Assembly (NCBI GenBank): GCA_038502055.1
Contig: JAXRKN010000037.1
Coordinates: 992,001-1,056,000 of the forward strand
Reading direction: 5' to 3'
Length of the DNA stretch: 64,000 nt
From: Tanytarsus gracilentus
Lineage: Eukaryota; Arthropoda; Insecta; Diptera; Chironomidae
The notes under the pieces were generated by a model. That model did not search any database and was not told the origin of the DNA. It saw nothing but the letters and a program-made list of their open reading frames with translations. Below are positions 50,901-62,074 of this stretch, in pieces. The number at the start of each line of letters is the position of its first letter. Position 1 is the first letter of the stretch. A program made the position numbers and the translations under genes.

Positions 50901-51519
50901 CACACAGCTTTATAAATTCGCAATAAAAAATTTTCTTTTCAAACGGCAAAATTTTTAATGTTTAATAAAAAACTCTTTATCAAAAAAAGTTGATGACTTC
51001 GCGCTGCGGATTTAAAATGGGATTTAAGAGACAAACTGAATTTTAAGATATAATTAAGGAAATTTTTCCGAGCACTATAAACACGTCTAGCGAGCACGAA
51101 CACAGAAATTCGAATGAGATTCGTTTGCAATGTGCTTAAAACTCTCTCGCATTTTACCCTAAATTCAAGAGAATGAACAAGTCGGAGGCAATCATGTCTC
51201 GACGCATGTATATTTTCTATGTACCAGCGGTTGCTTGAATTTTTTAGAGACGTTTGTAGATTTTATTTGTCGTTGCATTAAATTGTTTTATTGAAAAATT
51301 TCAGAATGAGAATTAGCAGCATGCTGCAGCATCGAAAATAATTTTTGAAAATGTGCAAAAAAATAATGAAATAATTTTAGACATTCTTGAATTTATCTTT
51401 TATTTTTAGTTTATTTTGAAAATGTAATTTGAAATTAAATGAAATTTTAATGACACCTCAGTTTATAACTTATTGGCTGTTTTTACACATGCGTTTTTTT
51501 AACAAATAGCGTATTTTTT

Positions 51520-51545
51520 CTCAAGTTAAATTCTCAAGTTAAATT
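51520..51545. repeat. Tandem 13-bp duplication
   Basis: CTCAAGTTAAATT occurs twice head-to-tail about 170 bp upstream of the first clustered cuticle gene. Confidence 0.8.
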
Positions 51546-51713
51546 AGGTAATCAAAAAAATTATATGACATCTAGAGTTTCCCAAAAAAATACGCAAATT
51601 TTGTATGTGAACCTGTTTGAGTTCTTTGAATATTTGGTCGCATGCAAGAAAATGTTGAATGAAAACGAATATTCAGTTTCATAGAGTTGTTCATCTCGAT
51701 CGCATCGAAAAAG

Positions 51714-52166
51714 ATGCTTCGAGTTATTGAAACTATTTCCATAGTTTTTTCTATTGTTTTATTAGCAAATAGTTTACCTCTCGATAACCTCCAACCAAAG
51801 AGCTCGCAAAACAATGTTAAAGTTGTACATTATGAGTTCAATCAAATTCCAAAAGTTGGATATAAACTCTTTTATGAACTTTCTGATGGCCAAATAAAAG
51901 AAGAATATGGATATTTTGGTGAGAACTCGGAGCTGATTGTTGAAGGAAGTTATAGTTATGTGGAAGATAATAAAACATTTACCGTAAACTACATTGCAAA
52001 TAAAAATGGTGAGCAGCTATGAATTGTAGTAAAATGTATCACGTGAATTTAAATTTTAGGATTTCATGCATCTGGAGATCACTTACCAAAAACCGGTACA
52101 GATATTGATGAAATACTATTTGAAGATCGAATTGGTGCTAATGTTATCAAAACTCTTCTTGGATGA
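51714..52166 (+). CDS. RR-1-type cuticle protein 1 of the cluster
   Basis: Secreted chitin-binding exoskeleton protein. Exons 51714-52008 and 52060-52166 (51-bp intron) give 133 residues. The ATG at 51714 yields a signal peptide (MLRVIETISIVFSIVLLANS); an upstream in-frame TTG is not needed. The RR domain shows YKLFYELSDGQIKEEYGYF, EGSYSYVEDN, TVNYIANKNGF and HLP. The intron lies in phase 1 inside the NKN|G codon group, the position shared by most paralogues here. A C-terminal extension of about 25 residues past HLPK (TGTDIDEILFEDRI...) distinguishes it from the other members. An initiator-like TCAGTT lies at about 51675, but no TATA box is seen. It is the most divergent of the plus-strand genes. 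Confidence 0.9.
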
Positions 52167-53903
52167 GTAGTTGAATATTTAAAGTAACACTCCTAGTTTT
52201 TACGCTTAGTACTTTTAATATTTATAATGTTTTTTCTTGACCATGTAAATTTCGTAATCTTGTAAGAGGTTGAAGTCTGTGATGAATCAATATATTTAAA
52301 ATGAAACACTTTATAACTTACAAATGTAAAAATCATTCTCTTAAAATTAAAACTTTTTATAATTCTATTCTTAGTATTTATACTTCAAATATCTGTAGAT
52401 TTCATGCAATAAAAATTAACATTGAATTTCAATTTTCGATAACATCCAACTGGTTTATCAATTTACAAATAGATACAATGAAAAACACATTCATACAATG
52501 TAAAAATTTTGAGTGATCCCTCAAATGTCTGTGGCTGCAGTGCGAATATTTTTTGTATTTTTGTAAATTTTTTAAAACTGTACATCCTGCTGTACATCAA
52601 TTGATATTAGATTTATTAGAAATTCCATTCTCTTTTGGAATTTGGTACACCTTAATTTTTTAAATAACTTTTTCTGCAAAAAAATAACATTGTGAGCTTT
52701 TCAAATATTTATCCGTTTTATAAACAAACTATTTACACCGTCAGCTTATGCAACCTGCATGACAAGTCAAAACTTATTGTACAAGGCATGAATGACTTCC
52801 TTATATCACAGAATATCATCATTTTTAAAAAAGTATAATCCACTCTTTAACTGCTTCAAATCGTCATCATATAAATTTCATTTAATTTTTTACATTCCAC
52901 ACTAAATTAAATTCAATCATAATTTCATCGAGATTATTCCAATATATTGGAAGAAAATAAATTTTTTTAACAATGAAACTGTTATGACAAAAATTAATCG
53001 CCTTCATTACATTTTATGATGCAATTTATCAAGTCCTTAATTTAAATTATAAAGAAAGTAATTTTTCAAATTTTTATAAATGGTTCATGGTGGCGGATAA
53101 TACATTTTTAAGTTATCAATACTTTTTGAAATTGATGAAATTATATTTAAGCTACTGATTACGCAAAAAATCTTGTGTGCTCAATAATTATGAAATTTTA
53201 AATCCCTAGAAAGAATTTTTGCTTTGACACATCTGAAATTTGATATTCAATTTAAGACGAAATTGTTGATTGTCTTTAGGTGAGTCTTCTTTTAATTAAT
53301 TGAAACATTTTACGACACTGATGTCAGACATGTTCATCAAGTCTGTAATTTATATTGCAATTCAAACATTGTTTAGGTGACATTTAAACAGCGACATTGA
53401 CCGTCATTTACAGAGCTTACAAATGGAGATGATACCGGTTGAAAAAACTTGCTCGATAATTGTTTAAGAACATCGTCTCAGTTGATGATTTCATAATAGC
53501 CGTAACATTAAGTTGTAAATCTTCAATTTGCATGGGAAAACTTGCACTTTTAACCTGCATGTGTATGCGAAGATCTTTGACATTTATCGGCGTTAAGATC
53601 AGCTACTTTAGCGGCGTTAAACTTGATTTAAACTGAGCGCTAAAAATTCTTCGCGTGACCATTCAGTTACGGATGCATCTGCAGTCGGGGAGTGGGAAAA
53701 AATGCAGCATGAAAGCCTAATGAAATCGATATAATATTTCACATTAAGTTGGAATAAAATACTCATCTATTTTTTAATACATGCTAGATTTTTCAAAATA
53801 TAAATTGAACGAAAATTTAATTTTTTATTTTAGTTTAAAAAGTTGTGTTAGAAGTTGCAGTTTAGTGTTTTTTCAATTTGTTAAAATAAAAAAAAAATAA
53901 AAA
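52167..53903. other. Intergenic between cuticle genes 1 and 2
   Basis: AT-rich, no supported gene. A TATAAAT at 53799-53805 is the likely core promoter of the next gene. Confidence 0.5.
53799..53805 (+). promoter_or_regulatory. Candidate TATA box of cuticle gene 2
   Basis: TATAAAT 99 bp before the start codon, with TTTTAGTTT about 30 bp downstream as a possible start site. Confidence 0.4.
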
Positions 53904-54433
53904 ATGAAATTGGTATGAACGTTTAAAGTCAAAATACCGAAAAGATTCAAAATTAAGCAACATCAATTAAAAATATTCTTCAACTTAAAAAATTATTATA
54001 GATCACACTGTTCACTTTCGCTTTCATCGCATCAACTCTCGCAGCACCTCTCGACGATTCGAAGGATGCTCAAATCGTTAACGCTGAATCAGAACAGACT
54101 TTGAATGGCTATCGATTTAGGTAATTGTGCAAAAAAAAATCATTAATATCGAAATAAAAATTAATGAGGATTAATAAAAATTTGTTTTTAGCTACGAGAC
54201 AAGTGATGGTATTTCAAGGTCCGAAGAAGCTGAAATAAAGAATCAAGGCACTGATAATGAAATTCTTGTGGTCCGTGGAACTGTTTCGTGGGTGGCTCCG
54301 GATGGTGTTAGATACACGATTAATTTTATTAGCGATGAAAATGGTCAGAAAAATTTTTTTAATCGAATGATAAAGATTTGTAATATTTCTTTTTGCAGGA
54401 TTCCAACCAACTGGAGATCATTTGCCGAAATAA
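53904..54433 (+). CDS. RR-1-type cuticle protein 2 of the cluster
   Basis: Exons 53904-53912, 54002-54120, 54192-54343 and 54399-54433 give 104 residues. The first coding exon encodes only Met-Lys-Leu, a layout common for insect RR-1 genes. The signal peptide is MKLITLFTFAFIASTLAAP. The RR domain: YRFSYETSDGISRSEEAEI, GTVSWVAPDGVRYTINFISDENGF, ending GDHLPK. Introns fall within MKL, before YE, and at DEN|G. The last donor (G|GTCAGA) is a poor match; splicing is inferred because it restores the GFQPTGDHLPK end. Failure to splice gives an unrelated 31-residue tail. An AATAAA at about 54530 is the probable poly(A) signal. Confidence 0.88.
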
Positions 54434-56470
54434 GCAAATTGTTTCTTTCAAACAGAATCATATGTGATATTCCAAGTCAATAAACTAACTCGTAATATTT
54501 CACTGTATATTTTTGCATCATTAAAAAAATCAATAAAAGTTCATTGGAGTAAAATAAATCTCATTTTTTTATTGGCACCTTTCTTAAAACACGCTATGCG
54601 GGAGTTAAATTTTAAGAAATTTCTTTCACTCTCGCATTGTTGTAAACAGCATGGTCTAAAATGTAAATAAACTAATAAATCATTAATCTTTCATCATCAC
54701 ATCATGTATCAGAAGGAAAAAAATCAAAGTATGATTGATGATGTTCACTTTCAGTATTATTGCTGCTTAGCAATGCACTGTAATTATTCGAAAAAAGTTA
54801 CATCAGAAATTTCTTTTTTTTTGAAGGATTTCGCACTTATGTAAAAAAGAATGATTAAAGTAATTTGTCTTGGATCATTCAGATGCAATTTAATTATTAC
54901 ATTTTGAGCATGTTAAAATAAACAATAAAAATATAATTGACAATCTGAGGATGCATCTTAAAATGCACATGGCACAGATCAACCTTAACCTAGACCTACC
55001 TTTAATACACTAAGGACAGCAATTTTTTGCTAATTAACACTTAATTTAAACTCTTTGCAATGTCATAATGTAAACAGATTATTTTAAGCACTCAACATTT
55101 TCAAGCTTAATTAAAATCCACGTAGTGCGGTTGTAATGAAATTAGTTAAAGAAAGATGACCCGATGAAATCAGCACTCTCGCTTTTATTTCAAGGTTGAC
55201 TAACCAGTTATTCCTCGTCATGACATTCTTCCGTGATAATTTTATCAAGAAATTTAAATTTGCGTGTTTGCGAGATTAAAGAATTTAAAAGATGTGAACC
55301 TGTAAAATTCCAAAAAAAAATCGCCACATGTTATGTTTTAAAAATATTTCAACGTTAGCTAATTGAAAAGTTGGTCACGATCGATAAACATTTAAATTTA
55401 CCTACGCGTGATGCATCTCGCGCGCACATAAAATAATATTAATTTCACGTTAATAAACTCATTTAGCTTTATTTACGACTTTAAAGTCATAGCGGTAATT
55501 TTGCAAAAGTTTATTTCCTTTAAGAAAATAAATTTAAATTTTTTTCCATTTGATAATTAAGGGCGTCATTAAAAGCTCTCAAACATTGCAAAAAATCGCA
55601 TTTGCATGAAAGATAGTCTTTTTGTCATATATGGCAAATATTTGTCCATGAAATTTTTCTCGGTTTGTTAATTTTCATTTGATAATCGCCTAAAAAATTT
55701 TCAATTAAAAAGCTGCATTTAGTTTTTTTGGTATTCGTCACCAAAGACCTCCTTCAGTGATCATAAAATGCCACACGAGTATCATAAATTTTTATAATTA
55801 TTACTTTTCTTTCAGTTTCATTCACATCTCACTCTCATTCAATAAAAAAATTGTTTCATTAATCATCTTCATTTGAAGAAGTTGTGTGTGCGATCAAATA
55901 AAACTTCACCTTGATCAAGAAGAGAAGAAAGAAGAGTTTAACATCTCGTATGTTGGTGAATAGAGCCGTAAAATAATCACGTGACTTCCAATTTTTGTGT
56001 AAATTTCATATATAGAGTTTATTGTTCCTGCAGAACTTAAAAAATTCAATTACTTCATTAAATAAACTGCAACAATTTTAAGGCAACATTGATGTAGATC
56101 AAAAATTAGTTTAAAATTCAAAGAAATCATTAGATTTGATTATTAATTTTTAGATAATGCTAATGAAGAAAAGGTGAAGTGGGAGAGCAGACCTCTTTAT
56201 GTAAAACGATGATAATGAGCTTACTTTTGATTCACCTTTTCTTACATAATAATTTTACATATATTTCGATTTTCGATTAAATAATGCTTATCGAGTTGAC
56301 AATTTTCATATACTCATGCTTTGGTGACCTAATAAGATCTGTTGATATAATTAAAATGAGATAACACCAATTTGTATAAAAAGGTGATAGTTAGATAGTG
56401 CACCACTTATTTAGGAAAACGTCTTCCGTGTGTTCACAACAGAGCAGAAAGAAAAGTTTTAAACTTAAAT
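54434..56470. other. Intergenic between cuticle genes 2 and 3
   Basis: AT-rich, with no supported gene beyond the TATA box of the next cuticle gene near its right end. Confidence 0.5.
56375..56384 (+). promoter_or_regulatory. TATA box of cuticle gene 3
   Basis: TATAAAAAGG, 87-96 bp before the start codon; transcription would begin near 56405. Confidence 0.6.
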
Positions 56471-57096
56471 ATGAAATTCATTATTGTGTTCGCTTTAACA
56501 GTTGCTTGCTGCTTTGCTGCACCTGCCGATATATCAAAAGACGCACAAATTTTACGATATGAAGTGAGTTAAGATTAAAGATTTTATAAGTGAGTGTTAA
56601 GAAACTGTCATTAACTTTCCTTCAGAATGAAAACATTGGCGTAAATAATTTCCGATTTGCCTACGACACAAGCGATGGAATTTCACGTCAGGAGTCAGGA
56701 GATTTAAAAAATGTGGGTTCTGAAGATGAAGCTATGTCGGTCACGGGATCAGTTTCGTGGGTTGCACCCGATGGACAGGTAAGAAATTTTGAATGTCTAT
56801 ATTTAAAACTTAATTAATTTTATTTGTTATTTCGCAGACCTACTCTTTCACTTATATTGCTGATGAAAATGGTAAGTTGCAAAAATGCGAAACATTCAAA
56901 AGTTATGGAACTTTAAAATTGAAAAATAATAAAAATTTATCGTTCATAATTCATAAATTTGATCTATTATCCATTTTAAAAAACCATATGTTTTTCTATC
57001 CTTTTAAATACTAATGAATATTCGAATATTTATTTCCTTTCAACAGGTTACCGCGCTGTCGGTGATCATTTGCCAAAAGCTCCAGTTGTACCATAA
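56471..57096 (+). CDS. RR-1-type cuticle protein 3 of the cluster
   Basis: Exons 56471-56563, 56626-56778, 56838-56871 and 57047-57096 give 109 residues. The signal peptide MKFIIVFALTVACCFAAP is uninterrupted by an intron, unlike gene 2. The RR domain: FRFAYDTSDGISRQESGDL, GSVSWVAPDGQ, YSFTYIADENGY, ending GDHLPKAPVVP. It is closely related to gene 2 (shared SDGISR and SWVAPDG). An extra intron falls right after PDGQ, in addition to the shared DEN|G intron. A TATA box lies upstream, and AATAAA at 57381-57386 is the likely poly(A) signal. Confidence 0.92.
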
Positions 57097-58209
57097 GAAG
57101 ATAAACTGATGCAGATGTCAAGTTCAACAACAAATTTAAAATTAAGGAATTAGATTTAGACTCACAACACAATTTTTAGACCTAAGAATTTTTTATTTTA
57201 TCTCTTTTTCTTGAATCGACTTTATATAATTTCAACAAATCTTTAATTTCCTAATCCAAAATTTTAGTTTTAATTTGTCTCATGATACCTAACACTCTTC
57301 ACTTTGTCCTTTACGCTGCTATTTCCTCAATATATTTCTACTCTTAATTGTGAAACAGAACTGATAAAAATCAATGATGAAATAAAGAAATTCTCATTGA
57401 TTATTTTTGTACAACAAACTTGAATCTTTTAATATCCCTAGCAACAGATCAACGAATCACTGTTATATAAGTTTGAACTTCTTCCGATCATTTTGGCGTT
57501 ATCGTCACCACGAATTTATCAAAAACTTGAATAAGTTTTCGTAACATCGCGACCACTCGCGTTGTAGATAAATTAATCTTTTCATCACTCACATTTACAT
57601 TTAAATGTCCCTGTAGCGTATCTTCCAAAATGGCAAAGCGTGCGATAAAATGTTGATGCTAAATTTAGAATCAATCAAAATTAGCCGTGCAAAATTAAGT
57701 AGCGTGAAAAAATTGGAATATTTGCAAAAATATCCGGCATCAAAAAAATATAAATAAAAACAAGTTGCGAACTTGATTTCTGTCATCGATCGAGATTTGA
57801 ATTGGAAAATTAATCGATGAATTCTTCGTTGAAGAGCAGAAAAGTCTCTCGACTAAATGTCATGATAAATATTCATGAGCAAAGAGAAAAATGTCGAGCA
57901 CATGGCTAAATTTTTAGGCATTTGAAGACATAATGATCTCGTGTTTGTGCTACTGGCCTGGAAATTGCTGCAAGGTGAAATTTAATTTTTTAAAAGCTTT
58001 GCAAATTAATTGAAGAGTAAAACAATTTTTTTCAAATTTCATCTTTTCTTTCTTTGTAAATCTTTTTTTTGAAAAATAAAATTACAAAAGATGTTTTTTT
58101 GTTGTGTTTGTGTTGTTGGTGTGTTGGGAAAGGTGTAGAGGGATCTCTAGGGTTGGATTTTAGGAAATTTGTGTTTTTGTGTATCTTAAAATTTGTATTA
58201 ATTAATTTA
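57097..58209. other. Convergent spacer between cuticle genes 3 and 4
   Basis: 3' UTRs of two converging genes plus AT-rich spacer. A T/G-rich low-complexity tract lies at about 58095-58135. No gene is seen. Confidence 0.5.
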
Positions 58210-58730
58210 TTATGCAGTTGGGATGTGAGCTGCTGATGGTTGGAACCCTGTAATAATGTGGATAAAGTGTTAGAATTTATTCCAAAAATTTGAGTTTAAT
58301 TTTCTTACCGTTCTCGTCAGCAACATATGTCACAGTGTAGGTTTGTCCATCATCACCAACGAAAGAGAATGATCCACGGATGGCAATTGACTCGTTTTCA
58401 CTTCCGAAGTTATTAACAATTGCTGATTCTTCACGTTTTTGGCCATCAGATTGCTCATAACTGTAATTTAATATTTTTCATTAGTTCACTTTTATTTCTT
58501 TTAAGAATTTCATTTTAGTAATTTTATATATTTTTGTTGCACAAAATCACATTAGATTTATTTTGCACTGTTAGACTTTTTCTTTAATCCACAACGTACG
58601 CGAAATTGTATGAATCTAATCCCAAGTTCTCGAAGTCACTTCTGAGGATTTCGACTTCTTCGCCTGGCAATTTAGCTGGCTTGGCAGCAACAGCGACAAT
58701 AAAGAGAGCGAACACTACGAGGAATTTCAT
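58210..58730 (-). CDS. RR-1-type cuticle protein 4 of the cluster
   Basis: Minus-strand exons 58600-58730, 58309-58460 and 58210-58247 give 106 residues. Signal peptide MKFLVVFALFIVAVAAKP. The RR domain: YNFAYEQSDGQKREESAIV, IRGSFSFVGDDGQTYTVTYVADENGF, ending QPSAAHIPTA (HIP in place of the usual HLP). Introns are at NFA|Y and DEN|G. The start follows a TATA box by 86-93 bp. It resembles Drosophila larval cuticle proteins of the 65A type, but I do not claim orthology. Confidence 0.92.
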
Positions 58731-60435
58731 TTTGAATGTTTGGTTTGTGCTTTATCAGGTCCTTTCTGAATGGAATTTAAGATACTTATGATGATAATGC
58801 AACTCGCGTACGTCTCTTTTATAGTAGAATTGACTAACAACGTCTCTTTTCGGTATATCAGTAGACCATATATGCAGATATCACACACAAATAATTTTTC
58901 TACGAGCGCAGCAATAGAGAGATGGTGATATTGATATTGTACATGGACGGAGACAACCAAAAAGACAATACATCTCAAAAAATGTCGCTCTAACGGGCAG
59001 AGAGAGACTCTTCGGAGACCCAGCGTGCAAAATTATAAAAATTTATGCATATTAATAATTTTATTGCAAAAACTAGAAAATAAAATAGTTTTTAACGAAT
59101 AATTTCAAATTCAAAGCTTAAAATCTCAAAAAAAAATCAAAATGAGCAAATTATATTAAAATCAAAGTTTCTCGCTGGGAGTTTTAATTTATTTTTTCTC
59201 AGTGTCTGCCAAAGCCGATGATCATACGGCTGATGGTGATGAAGATGATTGTGTAGAGACAAAATTTGAATTTTTTCAGGGCTTTCAGATGATTAAAATC
59301 GATCGACACAATGAAAATCTAGATTTGAGCTAAAAATTGCCTTAAAATTAAGTTGTAGGTCAATTTTGAGGAACTCTTTAAGGTGACGTTTTGCATCTCG
59401 CCACACGCAACTGGTATAATGGATATAATCAATGTTTACTCAACGAAATTAGATGGATTTCATTTCATGTTTAAGGCGCGTCTTGCGAATGCATAGATTA
59501 ACTCATAAATCATTCTCTCGATTATTTGATCAATAACAGTGAAATGTGTGACGATCGTTGTGCAAAATTAAAAATTTCTTCTTATTTCTCATTTGATAAT
59601 CCGCAAGATATTGAAAAACGCTTCTGTAGGTCAACAAGGTGTAGCGACAAAAAAGAGTTGATGATGCTTGTGTTTGCGATGTCGTTCGAGTGGGGCAGCA
59701 GATAGCATGGAAATTATGTAAATGATAACACACGCACGGAAAAATGTTTGCTTATCGTTGTGACATTCAAATGACAGCTTTAGATGGTCTATGCTAATAT
59801 GTAATTAAAGTACAACATAATGTGCGCTGATCTAAATTGAAAATCAAAGTACTTTTTTTTGTGTCGTTAATGAGTCATACAAAAATTCAAAGGAAATTCA
59901 CAATGAAAAATATTGATTTATCGCAAACCGACTTATACAACTTCCGCATAATTTTTGAAACATGAAAAATAAAGTTATTAAAATTAACGACTGTCAAGTC
60001 AGGGTGAGGATGTGTGGTAAAATTTTAGATTCACCTTTAACATTTTCAATGGCGACAAAATGATTAAAAATTATGCTAATTTTTACCGTCCGCACAGATC
60101 GTTTATTTTCATGGCTAATCACGCACGGCGATTTTAGAAGCAACGCTTTAAAGTGTGGTGAAATATTTGCAAAATTCTAGAAATCAAATTCTTCTTTTAT
60201 TATTTTTTCACTTCTTTAAAATTTGTTTATTCGCGGATAATTTTTTGCTCTATAATTAATCAAGACAACTTTTTACGAATATTTTTTCGAAACACTTTTT
60301 AAATGTTATCAATTTTATTTCACAACGATTTCATGACAATACAAATATTTTGGTGTTGGGCAGTTGGAATGTTTGTATGGAAGCTTTCATTCTTAAACAA
60401 TTTTTACAAAGAAGGTGGTCAAAATACCCCCCATT
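58731..60435. other. Spacer between cuticle genes 4 and 5
   Basis: Promoter of gene 4 at the left, 3' UTR of gene 5 at the right, AT-rich between. No gene is supported. Confidence 0.5.
58816..58823 (-). promoter_or_regulatory. TATA box of cuticle gene 4
   Basis: TATAAAAG on the minus strand, 86-93 bp before the start codon. Confidence 0.6.
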
Positions 60436-60860
60436 TTATACTGGGATATGTTCAGCTGTTGGCTGGAATCCATTCTCGTCAGCGATATAGTTCACAGTGT
60501 AGACTTGTCCATCAGGGGCTGTAAGATAAAAGAAAGCAATTATTTATAAGCTTTACAAAAATTAAAAATTTTTTGAGGTTATTTTTTTGATAAACAGTTT
60601 TTTCACTCTCATCTCAGGTCATTTGACTTACCAGTGAATGAGAAGCTTCCACGGACGGCAACAAATTCGTCTTCAGCTCCAGCATTTCTAACTTCACCAG
60701 TTTCGTCACGGCGTTGTCCATCAGATTGCTCAAAAGCGAAGTTGTATCCTGCGGGGTCATTTGAGAAGTCTGACTTCAAGAGTTGAATTTCGTCAGTATT
60801 TGCTGGTGGTGCAGCCAAAACAGCAGAGAAAGCAAGCGCGAGCAATATGAGGAATTTCAT
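60436..60860 (-). CDS. RR-1-type cuticle protein 5 of the cluster
   Basis: Minus-strand exons 60632-60860 and 60436-60518 give 103 residues. Signal peptide MKFLILLALAFSAVLAAP. The RR domain: YNFAFEQSDGQRRDETGEV, VRGSFSFTAPDGQVYTVNYIADENGF, ending QPTAEHIPV. It is nearest to gene 4 (same strand, same HIP ending, SDGQ+R). It lacks introns at NFA|Y and DEN|G; its only intron (113 bp) falls at FT|APDG. A TATA box precedes the start. Confidence 0.93.
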
Positions 60861-61649
60861 TTTTAAAATTTTTGTTTTTTGATCTTTTCGGGGAGAAATT
60901 TGAGAACAAAATGATACCTACTTCGGCTGCGAAGAACTCTTTTATACCTTTTCATACTAATTTGCATTTTGTTCTTTATACCACTAAAAAAAGAGAGACT
61001 TTTGAGCTTTGTCAAATATTTTTTGAGAGGTTGATACGCGCTTTCGGAAATGTTAAAAGTATGCGACGACGGTTTGACATGATGATCACCTCTGGTATTA
61101 GTTTTGAGTAAAAATATTTTTGTTATTTCCAAAGTAGTAAAATTTTTATCGTGGGTTTAACCTGTTTTACTCTAAAAAGTGCTAAAAGTTATTATCTAAA
61201 ATTTTTTTTGAGTAAAAATAATTTATTTGAATTCAAGTCAAATTTTTTTGTGCAAACAAAAATCATGGGTTGTTTTATAAATAAATAGATGACCTATTCA
61301 GGATGGATACGGATGTGTTATATTTTAAAAAATTAATCTTTCGTTCTAAAGGTAAGCAATAAAAAATAGTCGGCGAGACATTTTCACAGGTTCATTTGAA
61401 TAACCAGGTCTCAAGAAGTATCATCATTTAAACTAAATATTTTTTAGAACTGTTTGACATCTCCACCTCGTTTATATGCCTTTAAAATGTGATGATTTGT
61501 TGCGTAATAAGCTTCCATATAACAAAGTCTCTTTAACCTAAATTATCCATGACGATGAGTCGTGAAGAAGTTGATTCAGTTTGACTCTTGACTGCATCAG
61601 CGAACGATCGTTATATTCATTATTTTTTCAACTCTTTCTCTATTTAACA
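60861..61649. other. Divergent promoter region of cuticle genes 5 and 6
   Basis: A TATA box for gene 5 lies at 60939-60946 (minus). For gene 6 an initiator-like TCAGT lies at 61576-61580. No coding gene is supported. Confidence 0.5.
60939..60946 (-). promoter_or_regulatory. TATA box of cuticle gene 5
   Basis: TATAAAAG on the minus strand, 79-86 bp before the start codon. Confidence 0.6.
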
Positions 61650-62074
61650 ATGAAGGTGATAGCTATTTTATTTTTTACTTGTGCTTTCGCAATCGCTCAT
61701 CCACTCGAAGATGAGAAACCAAAAGCTGAAATCATTAAGCAGGAAATTGTCCATAAAGCTGACAAAGGATATAGTTTCGAGTTCGTTTATTTTTTTTATT
61801 CTTGCTTCATTAAAAATTATAATATTAAGTTTAAAATTTTTTAAGTGTTGAAACTTCAGACGGTTCAAAGCATCAGGAAACTGGAAAATTTAAGTATGTG
61901 GGTGGTTTGACCGTGAAAGGTTCATATGAATTTATAGATGAAAATGGTCACGTGCATAAGGTAAATTTTTTATCCAATAATATTTCACAATTATTTATTC
62001 GCATTTTTTAACACATCTTAAAGGTCGTTTATGAAGCAGATGAACGAGGATTTAGACCAAAAATAATTGACTAG
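61650..62074 (+). CDS. Divergent RR-1-like cuticle protein 6 of the cluster
   Basis: Exons 61650-61780, 61846-61960 and 62024-62074 give 98 residues. Signal peptide MKVIAILFFTCAFAIAHP. RR-like features: YSFDVETSDGSKHQETGKF, VKGSYEFIDENGHVHKVVYEADERGFRP. The protein ends KIID, without the HLP/HIP close. The first donor (GA|GTTCGT) is weak and is chosen because it alone gives a continuous frame into VETSDG. The last intron falls after HVHK rather than at DEN|G. It is probably a fast-evolving cluster member. Confidence 0.85.

Larger units (their letters stand above)
40331..51713. other. 11-kb non-coding region upstream of the RBM24-like gene
   Basis: No supported coding gene on either strand. 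Because a 3' splice site sits at its left edge, part of it should be a 5' UTR intron plus promoter of the RBM24-like gene. Sequence is AT-rich with frequent GAGAGA and CACACA tracts, a palindromic CRE (43046-43055) and a (TG)11 run. Such a long empty stretch in an otherwise compact genome suggests regulatory DNA, which is inference. Confidence 0.5.

Noticed and set aside
54268..54483. Read-through frame of cuticle gene 2 as the true C-terminus
   Set aside because: Splicing out 54344-54398 restores the conserved DENGF...GDHLPK ending seen in the paralogues.
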